A stretch of 64,000 nt of DNA from Peromyscus leucopus (lineage: Eukaryota > Chordata > Mammalia > Rodentia > Cricetidae). Below the pieces are notes generated by a model. That model searched no databases, was not told the origin of the DNA, and saw only the letters and a program-made list of their open reading frames with translations. Of this stretch, positions 33,162 through 44,478 are shown piece by piece (position 1 is the stretch's first letter; the number at the start of each line of letters is the position of its first letter). The stretch spans positions 76,481,147-76,545,146 of the forward strand of contig NC_051066.1 in the NCBI RefSeq assembly GCF_004664715.2, read 5' to 3'. Made by a program: the position numbers and the translations under genes.

Positions 33162-34229
33162 TCTTCCTGTCATTTTTTTTTCTCTTTCTAGTTAAATGTA
33201 TTTTAACAGCAAACTTACAGGAATAGCCCAGAAGACAGACAGCATTAAAAACATGTACTTGAATGTAGACAACTCAGAAAAGTATAGTGAATGGATGGAA
33301 TCTACTGTGTGATAAAAATGCTACCAACACCATTCAGTTGCCATCAGTAAGAAATTTACTTATATTTTTAAAATCCAAATGCTGGCATTGTCCAGAAATT
33401 TTTAACAGATTTATTTATAATTGTTATAAAGTTGTACTGTTGAAATGTGTTCACTGAAACATTTTGTTTTCATTGATGAGTTACATCTTGCATTTATATT
33501 AAAAATTCACACACAAATGAAAGTGGAAAAATGGCCAATACCTGATTTCTGTCCCCTGTTTTTCCACTCACAATCATACACTTAGGTACCTTTTGATCCC
33601 GTGGAAAAAATATCTAACATTCAGAACTACTGATAACAGGAAGAAGAGGAAAAGAATTTTGGAAAATGAAATGTTTCCCCTCAAAGTGAACTCTTAAGCA
33701 CATATGCGGCATGCCAGCTGGGTATCTTTTGGTACAATGTGGGTTGCGTGTTTGGCATGGATAGCACACAGGTTGGTATCTTCAAAAAGGCCAACCAGAT
33801 AGGCCTCACTTACCTCCTGCAAAGCACCAATAGCTGCACTCTGGAAGCACAGATCTGTTTTGAAGTCCTGAGCAATTTCTCACACCAGATGCTGGAAAGG
33901 GAGCTTGTGAATCAGAAGTTCAGTGGATTTCTGATAACGTCTGATTTCCCTGAGTGCCTTAGTACCAGGCTTGTAACCATGAGGTTTCTTCACCACTCCA
34001 GTAGAGGGCGCACTCTTGCTAGCGGCTTTAGTAGCCAGTTGTTTCCTGGGCGCTTTACCACCAGTGGATTTGCGGACAGTCTGCTTTGTATGAGCCTTAG
34101 TATGGAAACCTCCTTACTTAACCCGCTTCTCCTTCGCTGGAGCTCAGCGAGCGAGCGAGGCAGCGTTGGCGTTAGGGAGCGGCCGTGGCATTGGCCCCCA
34201 CTGCAAACACCATTCTCTTCCTGCCATTT
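33162..34229 (-). pseudogene. processed pseudogene of histone H3.3 (H3f3a-type), near full length with target-site duplications
   Basis: Read on the - strand, it starts with a GC-rich 5' UTR remnant (about 34215 to 34099). The coding remnant runs 34098-33694, then a long 3' UTR matches the H3F3A 3' UTR as I know it, down to 'ttaaaatacatttaact' at about 33191. The poly-A tail follows (T-run at 33171-33180 on +). The initiator ATG has become AAG (34098-34096). Codon 73 (Arg72 of the mature histone) is TGA at 33882-33880. One codon is inserted in the C-terminal part and nine bases are missing just before the stop. The variant-specific 'SAAIGAL' sequence identifies H3.3 rather than H3.1/H3.2. Imperfect 14-base duplications flank the unit: TCTTCCTGTCATTT (33162) and TCTTCCTGCCATTT (34216). 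No introns are present. A dead LINE-mobilised retrocopy. Confidence 0.95.
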
Positions 34230-34469
34230 AACTAAGTGACTTCTATCTTTGCTTCTAAACTAGTCATGCTTAACAACTTCTCTTAGAAGTTTATCATAAA
34301 AGCTCACTAAGCTTTCAAATTCTGTTCTTCTGTTCTTAATTGGAAAATTCATACTTTGTTTAAACATCAAAAACATCCTCTGCTTTCTGTGACACAATAT
34401 CCACTGGAATTAAACTATGGCCATCAAGAAACAGGAACTAAAAGGCTAGATGTCCCAATTCAACATTCT

Positions 34470-34725
34470 CTCTCTGGGTGTATGTGTATGTGGTGGGGGG
34501 AGGGGTGTGGCAGTCATGTATGTACAGGCACATGTGTGTGGAGGCCAGAGAACATCCTCAGGGGCATTCCTCAGGCACCATCCACCTTGGTTTTGGGGAC
34601 AGGGTCTCTTGGTAGCCAATTCATCAAGCAGGCTAGGCTGACAGGCCAGAGAGCGTCAGGGATTCTCCTGTCTCAGCCTGCCCAGAGCTAAGACTGCAAG
34701 TGTATGTCACCAAGCTGCCACTGAG
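34470..34725 (-). repeat. B4-like composite SINE, antisense
   Basis: 'acaggcacatgtgtgtggag', 'gccagagaacatcctcaggg', 'gttttggggacagggtctct', then a B1-like segment ending 'gcaagtgtatgtcaccaagc'. Confidence 0.6.
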
Positions 34726-35693
34726 CATATGGATGAAGCCCTGACCCTCTGGTGCTGGTTTGTAACTTTGTTTTGACTCCGGAGGGGAGGGAGGGATTGG
34801 AAATGAAATCTCCCCTTGGAATAAATACTGAAGTTGAGCCCTTCCGGGTTTCAGTTCCTTCTTATTTCAAGTAAGGTTAAGATGTAGCGATGTCTTTTGT
34901 CAAGCGGGATTTCCAGCATCCACTTTGTTTCTTCTTCTGTTGCTGCTGTTTTCTCTCTTTAAAAACAAGACTATATCTTTTTCTTGTTATGAAATTATCT
35001 CACAAAGTTTTATTTCAGTGTCAAAAGTTGAACTCCGGGCCTCATGCATGTCAAGCCTGTACCCTACCACTGACCTATGCTCCCAACTTCCTAAATGAAC
35101 TGTAAAGTGAGTTAATTAAACTCACTTCACAGGACAAATGTGTCATTCATCCCTTTATTTATAATAGCATCTCATTTACTGATTCTTTAAATTTTGAAAC
35201 CAAGTAATTAGTTTGACTTAAATAATTACATTGAAGGATGTTTTATATACCATAAAATTCTCCAATGTCCGGGTGTCTCTAATCAAAACATCATTCACAA
35301 GTGTAAAAGGGGGGGAGGGGACCCAGCCCAAACATCCAAACTGGATGAAAGGTCAAAATGTTATGCATACAGTAGAATAGTCTTAAAAATGAGAGACAAA
35401 TTTAAAAATCTGCTGTATGGAGGGATCTTAGAGACATGCTAAGTGAACTGAGCCCATGACCAAGGATGAGCGCCGCAGAGCCCCGCTGACAGGAATGATG
35501 TAGAATCACTACAAGTACCATGATGCCTGGCAGTTAGGAGGAGCCGTTGGAGTCAGTGCGGCATAGGTGGGGAGTTTCAGCTGGGAAGATGGCAATGCTC
35601 TGGAACGTTCTGGAGGTGGATGGTGGCAAGAGTTGTACGACAATGTGATTTGCCTAATGCCAGAAAACTGTAGATTTAAAACTGGCCAAAATG

Positions 35694-35790
35694 GAGCCAG
35701 GCATGATGACATGTGTCTGCCATCCCAGCACTCAGGAAGACTGAGGCCGAGGATCGTGTGTGAGCTTGAGCCTCTCAGGGAACCCCAAGT
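35694..35790 (+). repeat. partial B1-like SINE, sense
   Basis: 'agccaggcatgatgacatgt', 'gccatcccagcactcaggaa', then divergent sequence; truncated before the tail. Confidence 0.6.
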
Positions 35791-35880
35791 CAGCCCAGCA
35801 GCTGCGTAGTGTGCGTCCCATTTGTTTACAGTTTGGGGTCAATGTATAACACTACCTGAACATACATATACATGAGGAAG

Positions 35881-35885
<5 letters not shown>

Positions 35886-35943
<58 letters not shown>
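35886..35943. repeat. (GA)n microsatellite
   Basis: About 29 pure GA units, preceded by a GGAA-rich start. Confidence 0.97.
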
Positions 35944-35947
<4 letters not shown>

Positions 35948-35949
35948 AC

Positions 35950-36800
35950 TTTTTCATTTCTCTTGGGTAGAAATCTAGAAATTTTTACATTTTGGCCAAC
36001 AGTAGACAAAGGTTCCCATTTGCTTACATTCTTGCCAACTCTTGCTACTGTCTGTCTTATTTGCTGTAGCCAGCTGTTCTAGGAGGTGTGAAGTGGTATC
36101 TGTGGTTTAAAATTAACATTTCACCCATGCCCAGTAAAGTCAGTCTTCATGTCACGAGAGCTTGTCAACCATTTACATGTTTTCTTCAGTGGACTTCTTG
36201 TTCTCAACTTTTGCTTTTTTCCCATTGAATTTACTGTCTTATTTCTAAGAATTCTTAAGAATTCTTTGTATGTCTTGCTGCAAGTCCTTAACAAATACCT
36301 ATTTTGCAAGTATTTCCCCCTAGTCTGTTGTCTTGGTGGTGTGTTTTGAACTGTCAATTTTCTTTTATTTTAGTGAAGTCTGATGATGTGTTTCTTTACA
36401 GACTGGAAGAGCTTTTTGTTTAGCTCATTGTTTCAACTGTCTTCTCCTGTCCTCTTCTAAAATGTATCATTTTAGCTCTCATGTTAAACCTATTACCCAT
36501 GGAGTTCATTTGAAAGTGTGGTGCTGGCAATAGTCTAAACTCACCTGTGTGCATGAGTATCTTGGGTCAACAACAACCATAAGTTGTTGAATTATTTTAA
36601 ACAGCTCTCTAGTCAACTGCCTTGCACATTTGTAAAACAATACAACAAGAAGAAACAATCGACTATAAATACAAAGATTTCTCATCTCTTGGTCTGTTCC
36701 ATTGACCTACATATCTTTACAAGAGTGGCATATTGTCTTGATACTGTGGCTATAAGCACAGGAACTCAGACAAAGCCAGATTTGAATCATGTCTTGTCTG
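35950..36800 (-). mobile_element. old L1 (L1M-type) 3' fragment, antisense
   Basis: The + strand reads like the reverse complement of the conserved end of old mammalian L1 ORF2 and 3' region. Examples are 'aggaggtgtgaagtggtatc', 'agtgaagtctgatgatgtg', 'ccatggagttcatttgaaag' and 'ccattgacctacatatcttt'. Heavily mutated; no intact reading frame. It appears to resume after the B1 insertion, near 37300-37390. Confidence 0.65.
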
Positions 36801-37142
36801 TACCTCTGTCTAGCTATGTGACCTCAGGAACTGGGGCTTTAACATCCTCATCTAGTAAGACTGGGATACTAAAATTTGCTTCATAAAATTACTCAGAGGA
36901 CCCACACAAAACAACTAATGCATAATACTTATAATGGTCCTTGACCTATAGCTGATGACTAATAAATGCTAATTTATGTATTATAATTCATATCTTCCTT
37001 TTGAATTGACCATTTATCATTATGAAATTTGCATCCTTCTAATTGGCAACATCCAGTTTCTCTTGCTGTTATTTTTACATGCTATATCTCTTTCCATTAT
37101 TGTACGATCAGCCTGTTTCTTAACAGTTAAAGCGTGTCTCTT

Positions 37143-37285
37143 GCTGGACATGGTGGCACACATTTTTAGTCCCAGCACTCAAGAGACAGAGGCAAGTATC
37201 TCTTTGTAAGTTCAAGGCCAGCCTGATCTACATAGTGAACTCCAGGACAGCCAAAGCTGCAGAGTGAGACTCTGTTTCAAAATAA
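37143..37285 (+). repeat. B1 SINE, sense, nested in the old L1
   Basis: 'ctggacatggtggcacacat', 'tagtcccagcactcaagaga', 'aagttcaaggccagcctgat', 'agtgaactccaggacagcca', A-rich tail. Confidence 0.8.
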
Positions 37286-37299
37286 GCAAATAAACAAAT

Positions 37300-37400
37300 A
37301 ATAAATTGTATCTCTCATAAAATTTTACCCTCCTCTGACCATTGACTTATTTGGTCCATTTGCATTTAATGTAATTACTAATACAGTTGTGTTTAACTCC
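37300..37400 (-). mobile_element. continuation of the old L1 fragment, antisense
   Basis: 'atttggtccatttgcattta' and 'atgtaattactaatacagtt' resemble the antisense L1 segment about 600 bases further along the same consensus. This supports one L1 split by the B1 at 37143. Confidence 0.5.
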
Positions 37401-37599
37401 AGGATCTTGTTTTGGCCATGATCCTTAGAGTAAGACTCAATCCAGTACTGAGAATGTATGCCAAAGCCCCAGCCTTGGTAGGATCTGAATCTCCTCAACA
37501 TTATCAAAGGATGGAGATGAATTCATCTGTTGATCATGGTAGCTGCTGTTTTCCCTTCAGCTAGATTTGGTAGCCTGGGGTACCCTGCTATCTTCCCTT

Positions 37600-37955
37600 T
37601 GCTATGACAATACCTGAGATGCAGGGGAAAGTTGTCTTGGCCCACACTCTAGATGCTTCAGCACATGGCCACTTGGCTTTATTGTTTCGGATGCTGTGGT
37701 GAGCAGTACATCACAGTGGAAATACATGGTAGGAACAAAGTTTCTCACTCAATGGTAGCTTGGAAGCAAAAAGAAAGATGAAGAGGCTGGAGTCCCAGTT
37801 TCCCGTTCAAGAGCATAACCCTCAGTGATCCGACTTCCTTCTGCTAGGTCCCACCGCCTAGTGGTCCCATCTCTCAACAGATCTAGAGGCTAGTGACCAA
37901 GTCAACATCCAGCCTTTGGGAGACACTTGGCACATTAATCGTAACACATTCTCTG
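37600..37955 (-). mobile_element. MaLR-like LTR fragment, antisense
   Basis: 'ctatgacaatacctgagatg' at the left, 'gtgatccgacttccttctgc', 'taggtcccaccgcctagtgg' and 'gtcaacatccagcctttggg' follow the order of reverse-complement MaLR-type LTR sequence. Confidence 0.45.
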
Positions 37956-39002
37956 CTTAGGAATCAGCCTAATGGGAGGGAGACCTTGTCTGTGGATTTT
38001 AGTCATTCATCTCTATCACTTTCTCTTCAAGCTCCCACTCCGCCACAGCTTTTCACTTCAGTCCAGAGTCTGCTGCTGTCTGCTGTCACCCCATAATTTT
38101 GTTGGGGGGGGGGTGACCAGGTTGAGCTTGTCTAACATGTTTGCATCCTCTCAGGAACCAGACCCTCTCAGATGCCACCTGGACTGACACATTGCCAATT
38201 CTTTCAAACATTTGCTTTATACATTTTTTTTCACCACTAGCTTTACCATTATTTGGCAGAGAAATTAATCTGACACAAACCTTCCCCCATTCGAAGAACC
38301 AAAGGCCTTATGCTGATTCCATTCATTTAGTCCGGCTCAAGATTGCTCAAGCAGGTAGGAAACATTTTTCTTGGTAGACAAGTAAACTTGATCCTACAGC
38401 AGTCTACAGAAAATAGAATTAAGTTACAGACAACAGAGCTATCCGAGATATTTAGCTAGTATCTGACTGGATTTGTTAAGAGTGACATGGCCGTGAGAAT
38501 ATGAAAGAATTTAGGAATTCAGGCTCTAATCAGAACACTGCTCAACTAAAGAAGGTATTCCCATTGCTTTAGAATTCTTTTCAAAGATCAGTAAACTGAG
38601 CCCATGAAGCCAGACAAATTAAAAAACAACCTAATGAGTGATGTGTGGGAAAGGCATTCTGAAGAGTTGGGCAGTTGCACTCTATAGGAACAAAGCCTAT
38701 GAGAATATTTCTAAAGTACGAAACTGCTGATTAAAGAGCCATAAATAAGACCCACTTTTTCTTGGGAACAGATGGATGTCACCCGTGCTTCACCTGTAAA
38801 TCGAGAATGCTGAGGAGCAGTTACCAAGATTACACAAGATTATAGCAGGGTCCTTAGGTGGGGTAGAAGAATCCCTTGAGTGTCTCCAGCTCTGTCCACA
38901 CCTAAGTGAGTAACCTTGGTTACCTGGAAACACTGTGATCTTCTCGAGGGAATATATTCTTCAATCCTGGTTCATCAGTCAGGGTCTAATAAGAGGGCAA
39001 AA

Positions 39003-39233
39003 GCCACATCTGTTATTTTATTAATTTGTTTATTTATATGAGTGAGTGTGTGTGTATATACATACCATGTAGGTGGATGCTCACAGAGGCTAGAAGAGGG
39101 TGTGAGATCCCCTGGAGCTTGAGTTACAGTTTGCTGAAAGCTGCCTAGCATGGGTTCTGGCAACCAAACACAGACCCTCAGGAAGAGAAGGAGGCACGCT
39201 TAAACTTAACTGCTGAGCCATCTCTCTGACCCA
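39003..39233 (-). repeat. B3-family SINE, antisense
   Basis: 'ttattaatttgtttatttat', 'ggctagaagagggtgtgaga', 'tcccctggagcttgagttac', head 'actgctgagccatctctctg'. Confidence 0.88.
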
Positions 39234-40012
39234 CATATCTGTTATTTTAGGACGGGGTTTAATGAAAGATTTTGAGAAAATCAAACTGCCAAGAGGGAGT
39301 GCGGTGGCCTCGCACAAGTGGCCACTCCAGGCGTCAGCCCCCACCCTACAGTGAGGCAAGCCCGAGTTGCTAACCTAGCACAGGCTGGAGAGGGCCCTGA
39401 GGGCTGGGATTCAGACTCTGAAGAGGAGACCAATAGCACAGACTAGTATTTGGGGGTCAGGAAGGGACTTGTATATAGCGGGTGTTTTTGACACACATGA
39501 TATTTAACAGGATAAAGCCCACTAGTGGCAGTTTTATAAGTCCACTTTTTTAAAATATGTAATTGGGAACTGACTTAGACTCATGATGTTTTTTTTTTTA
39601 ATGGTGGCATCTAAGTTAACATAGAGTAAAATAAACTCATTTAATAGACTTCCAGTTTTCCTCATAAGCTCAGGTTATCAGCTTTCATGGTGTAGGATGC
39701 CTTTGCTTACTGCCAAAAAAAGAGGAATTTAAAGGAGGTAAATTAAATCTGTACATTCACTTGAAAGTGTGTGAAGTGCTGGGCTGAGCTCGTAAACAGG
39801 ACTAAGCATTATCCAAAGGATGCTCAGAAGTTTTTTGCTAAAATCTGCTAGATTTATAAATGTAATAATCAGATCTGTCATAAAAATGTAAAATCCTTAA
39901 AAGGGTGTTTAACTTGCTTATTGGCGCTAATGGCAAATAATATGATTTGTTAAATTCGTAATTATTATGTTTACTAAGTATTCAGGGTTTTTGCTTGTTT
40001 TTGTTTTTTAGT

Positions 40013-40175
40013 TTGTTGTTGTTTTTTTGTTTTTCATAACAGGATTTCTCTGTGTAGTTTTGGTGCCTGTCCTGGATCTCACTCTATAATCCAGGCTGGC
40101 CTCGAACTCACAGAGATCCGCCTGGCTCTGCCTCCCAAGTGCTGGGATTAAAGGCGTGCGCCACCACTGCCCTGC
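40013..40175 (-). repeat. B1 SINE, antisense
   Basis: 'ggatttctctgtgtagtttt', 'tcctggatctcactctataa', 'tccaggctggcctcgaactc', 'ggcgtgcgccaccactgcc'. Confidence 0.92.
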
Positions 40176-41157
40176 TTTAAGTATTCAGTTTTAAAGCTAC
40201 ACTTAAATAAATAACATGGAAGAGGGGGAAAACCAACCAAGTCTATTCTGTGTGCAACCCCCCTGCCTAGGAACACTGGACTCTCATTGCCCAGCTCTTG
40301 TCCATGTCCTTTGGAAGCGGCCCATCCTCAGCTTCTTGGCAACCATGAAACCATCACTCACCTCATCGCTCTGGGCTTGGCTGCTCTGCTCTTCCTTTTC
40401 TCTCAAGCCAGGATGCCTCCTGGAGCAAGATGCTACAGTAGACTGGGGGCTTGGGTTCCAGCCACTCCAGTCTCCGAGGAAGCAGGTACCTCGGTCAGTT
40501 TTCCAGCACCGTATTCCTAGCACCAAGAAAAGTGCTTATGCAGTGGAAGCTTCCCCTAGGTACAATGGGTAACTTGCCATGAGAATGGATGTGCACAGTG
40601 GTATACCATGATGCCGTGGATGTGCCAGTGACTGTAAGCCAACACATGGTGTTAATCTCATCGTTCTGTAACTTAGAAGTCTGACATGGTTCTCACTGGA
40701 CTAGAACCAAGGTGTCAGGGCTATGTTCCTTTCAGGGAGCTCCCAAGGATGTTTCCTTGCCTATGCAGCTTCCAGAGACTATCCACATTCCTCTGCTTAT
40801 GGGCCTTACATCACCACTGAGGTAGAATGTCCAACGACCATCTACCAGTACAACTACAGTATAATTAATCAGCCGCGACAGCACCTCTCCAAACACTTTT
40901 ATTAATCCTTCTGAGGCCTCAAACTAATACGGCCCTTCTAAAAGTATTTATGCAGAGAATAAAACATTATAAATTTCTTCTGTCAAATAGAACCAAAAAG
41001 GAATATGCAAGGAGCCCATAATAAATATAATACAGTAAGCATTCCCTCTAGGTCAAACACTCGGGAAGGAAAATCTCTTGAAGGGCTTTTTTAGTGTTTT
41101 CTACCTTCCACAGATGAGATGCTTCTCCAGAAAAACTTGCCTACCTAGTCCAGAAGC

Positions 41158-41167
41158 CCCCCCCCCC

Positions 41168-41199
<32 letters not shown>
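41158..41199. repeat. C-run/A-run mononucleotide tract
   Basis: About 10 C followed by about 30 A. On the - strand this reads T-run then G-run. Confidence 0.95.
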
Positions 41200-41380
41200 A
41201 AGGGCTAAGGCCTGGCTCTGGAGAGGAGGTGACAGGACAATGGAGCAGGTCGAACATGGGCAGTGCGGGGAGTGTGGAGGGCAGAATGCACCGTGGCCAG
41301 CTTTACTGTGCTTGCAAATTCAGACAATACACACTCGAAGCACTCTGTACCACAGCACCCGTGGCATAAACAAAGCGACA

Positions 41381-41386
41381 TTTATT
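41381..41386 (-). terminator. candidate PRR5L poly(A) signal
   Basis: AATAAA on the - strand, in the context ACAATAAATG, is the first such hexamer downstream of the PRR5L stop codon. Confidence 0.55.
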
Positions 41387-41984
41387 GTATCTATTTTGAA
41401 AACAGACAATAAAAAAGTTTAGTTTGTGATTCACTCAGAGCCCAGAGCTGGGTTACTCTGCCACTAAACAACCTAGGGAACCCCTTGGCATAGATGATAG
41501 CCAAGAATCTTCCTGGCATGGGGGTGGGGGGTGGGGACTGGTTAAAACTGCTACAGATGACACCCTTGCAATAGGTGTGATGGCCAAAGCCAACAAATGC
41601 CATAAAATATTGATGTGTACAGTCTGGGATATTTCTGTACTAACACCAGGTGTGTCTGTCCAAAGAGAAACTTGTAAACTGTTTAAGGTCAGCAGCAATG
41701 ACATTCAACAGCCTGTACACTTTCTATACCAGAGTCCATGTATTATCCTGACAACTGCCGTCCATGACAGAGACATCCACGATACGGAAAAAGGCATATT
41801 TAAAACATGCACTGTTAATCTTATCAATGAAAAAAGCAAGCCCATAGATGACTAATTCCTTTGTCTGGATCAGTAAATAATCTCTAGTGTGTGCTTGGTG
41901 TACTAACAAGGACCTAGCCATCAGTTAAGTTAAATAAACTGCAATGTTCTGCCCACTAATACACATTAATTACCTTATGGAGAT

Positions 41985-42010
41985 TATTTTAAAAATTCTT
42001 TTTAGTGTGT

Positions 42011-42050
<40 letters not shown>

Positions 42051-42238
42051 ATGCACATGCATATATGTATGCACATCACATGAATGCAGGTGCCCTCAGA
42101 AGACAGAAGAGGGCATCAGATCCCCTGGAACTGTTAGCTGCCTGATGTGGATGTTGAGAACTGAACCTATGTCTTCTGGTCTCCTGCAAGAGCAGAAAGT
42201 GTCCTTGAGCACCAAGCCATCCATCTCTCCAGCCCCCA
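41985..42238 (-). repeat. B3-family SINE with (TG)n, antisense to +, within PRR5L 3' UTR
   Basis: 'ttattttaaaaattcttttt', (TG)n at 42005-42048, 'gaatgcaggtgccctcagaa', 'gacagaagagggcatcagat', head 'aagccatccatctctccagc'. Confidence 0.88.
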
Positions 42239-42320
42239 ACTTGTAGACTTTAGACACCCCATACAGAAAGATGAGTTTTTGCTTAAAATTCTCAAAGGAA
42301 TTTGAACGTTTCTCTTTGTG

Positions 42321-42365
42321 TTGTGTGTGTGTGTGTGTGCGCGCGCGCGCGCGCACACGTGTGCG
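42321..42365. repeat. (TG)n(CG)n(CA) alternating tract
   Basis: About 9 TG units run straight into 7-8 GC/CG units, then CACACGTGTGCG. It is an uninterrupted alternating purine-pyrimidine run of more than 40 bases. Confidence 0.95.
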
Positions 42366-44077
42366 TATACACATATATGGGTTTACACACTGTGTGTACA
42401 TGGATGGGTGCATGTGTGTGTGCAAGTGCATGAGCACAGTGTGTGACATTTAGGCATTTCTGTGACAGGTAGACATCTCTCTTCTGTCATTTTCTCTTGG
42501 AAGGACAAAATTAAAACATTTTTTAAAATTAGATTTTTAAAGTAGAATGCATCCAAAGCACAGCTATGGTCATATTTCAGATCTTTGCCCAGAAGGGTGA
42601 CACTATCAAGGCTTAGATGAGCTTGCATGGCCTCTTCTTCTATTGGTGGGTTATATATTGAGATTCCATCCACAAAATTTCCAAAGACCGACCAGATCCT
42701 GAAAGGGCAGCACATGTCAAGAGCAGGATCAGGAGAAACTTTCTATGTTTTTCTGAGCTTCTATTAGCAAGACCAACAGACAACTATAAAGAGGAAGCCA
42801 GAGATTCAACATAGACAAAAAAGTTCCCCTTCGCCAACCTGAAGAGAACATTAATAAAGACCTAGCACAGTAACAAAGCAAGCTGCCTCAAATAGCATCC
42901 TGAGACAAACATGACAGGAATCCCAGACATTTCTGCGTACTTCTATAATCTCAGAGAATAAATGTTCCTCCAAATAAAACGTGCCCACATGCCCATGCCT
43001 CTCTGTCCATGTCAAAGCCCAGACACATTCCAGTCACTCAACTTCTCTGCTCAAGAGGCAATCTTCTGACTCCGGCACAGCCTTCCCTAGAAGCCAAGAC
43101 ACTTAGAACACAGGTCATTCCAGACACAGGTCTGGCTCCCCCAGAGCTCTGAGGTATGTGAGTCCTGTCCGCTACTCAGCCTCTTGTTCTGAGCTATTTC
43201 AGCACGTTTTGAAGGGGCCCACTGTGTTTAGTCTGCAAACACTCCACTGGAAATGAGCAGTGCAAGGTCCTATGTGCAAATATTCACGAACATGGTTTGT
43301 TTTTTTTTTTTAAACAATACACGTTTTACAAATTCAAGTGAAATCCAGGTACAGACTAGGTCAGTTGCTGTCTTATGCACAACAGGAAAGTGGTCAGTCA
43401 GTTCCTGAAAGTAGAGGAGTAAGGCACCAGTGACTGAGAAGGCTCATTCCTGGAGACTGGGAAGAAGCCTAAGAGGGACATGCTGAGGCTGAGTCCAAGA
43501 CAGAGATTCTGCTAGGCTAAAGCCCTTTGTGTAGACAGCACATGACATCTGGACATACGTAAGGATGGACCCTCACCCACGAGTAGGATAATGCTTTCAA
43601 GGAAACTGCAATTAAAGTAAGTGATAAGGGCTATAGTTGACTTCCATGTTATACAGAACCTTTGCTACTCCTTCTACCCCTTGGCTTCTGCTTCATGGAT
43701 CATTAAGGGAACAGCAAGAGCTGGCACATTCTAGATGCTCATGTGTGGTCCAAGCTTCTGCGACAGTAATGCCAGAGCATTATATACTAGGAGCATCAGC
43801 CAGTCCAATAGGATGGGAAGGGCCCAGAGAAGAGGATCCAGGTGAAGTAGGTGAGGCTGGAAGTCAGGAGAACAGTGGCATGAGGAGCTAGTCACAGACA
43901 CCACAGTGGAGAGGGTTACAGGTGTTTCCTGGGGGCATGGAGACTTGGCTTGTGCCCTAAGAAATAAGGCAGTGCCACTCAAAGCAAGAGCCCCTTGGTG
44001 ATCCATGGAGGAGATACATCCACACAGTCCTCATCCTGGCTACAAAGTAGGGATGCGGAAATCCTGGAGATGTCAGC

Positions 44078-44478
44078 TCAGCTGAGGGAAGCACAGTTCA
44101 TCTCGGAGTCCTCCTGGCTGCCACTTGCTCCATCTTCTAGTTCCAGTTCATCGGGGCTATCGGGGATGCTGGGCTCACTGGAGCACTGGCGGTGTGGCGG
44201 TGGGAAGCTGGGTGGCAGGAGCAGGTGCTTATCCTCGCTGTCAGCCTCCTCCCCTAATCCTGAGTGCATCATGGTGGCCATGGCCAGCAGCTGGATGTCC
44301 GAATGGGCATTGGCCACTGTGTGCCGCCGAACGCTGCCACACTTCTCCAGGTACGCCTCTCCTTCCTGCTCTGTTAGCGGAGTCAGGACCATCTCATTCA
44401 GTGGCCGTCCAACGGAGGTCATCAGAGAGGCATAGTTGAGGACAGTCACCTTGGGCCGGATCCTGGAATGCCTCCTGG
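44078..44478 (-). CDS. Prr5l: PRR5L last exon, coding part (133 residues plus stop)
   Basis: The acceptor on - is CCTCTTGCAG|CCAGGAGGC at 44479. The first two bases complete an Ala codon whose first base is in the exon at 55278. It codes [20 protein letters not shown] onward, through [20 protein letters not shown] and [20 protein letters not shown], and a Pro/Ser/acidic tail to NCASLS. The longer open frame running to 44677 upstream of the acceptor is intron. Confidence 0.97.

Larger units (their letters stand above)
34230..41365. other. intergenic segment between H3.3 retrocopy and PRR5L 3' end
   Basis: Seven kilobases with no functional gene I can support. It holds B4/B1/B3 SINEs, a GA array, an L1 3' fragment split by a B1 (35950-37400), a MaLR-like fragment (37600-37955) and a B1 at 40013. 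The unique parts (38000-39000, 39240-40010, 40176-41150) contain only short random frames, such as 118 codons at 40216-40572, with no homology I recognise. Confidence 0.55.
41366..44077 (-). other. Prr5l: PRR5L 3' UTR (end inferred)
   Basis: Downstream of the PRR5L stop on the - strand, the first canonical poly(A) signal I find is AATAAA at 41386-41381. A second lies at 40903-40898. The inferred 3' UTR is about 2.7 kb. It includes a B3 SINE, which in the mRNA is in sense orientation, and two alternating purine/pyrimidine tracts at 42005-42048 and 42323-42365. No splice or coding signal interrupts it. Confidence 0.6.

Noticed and set aside
33739..34239. 166-codon open frame on the + strand
   Set aside because: It is the antisense of the H3.3 processed pseudogene. 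The open frame reflects the codon pattern of the parent histone gene.
37893..38377. Cluster of overlapping + strand frames (67-78 codons)
   Set aside because: No shared frame, no start context or homology; adjacent to a MaLR-like fragment and in intergenic DNA.
40216..40572. 118-codon + strand frame
   Set aside because: Two other frames of 77-80 codons overlap it. No domain is recognised; it lies between a B1 and the PRR5L 3' end with no splice or poly(A) support.
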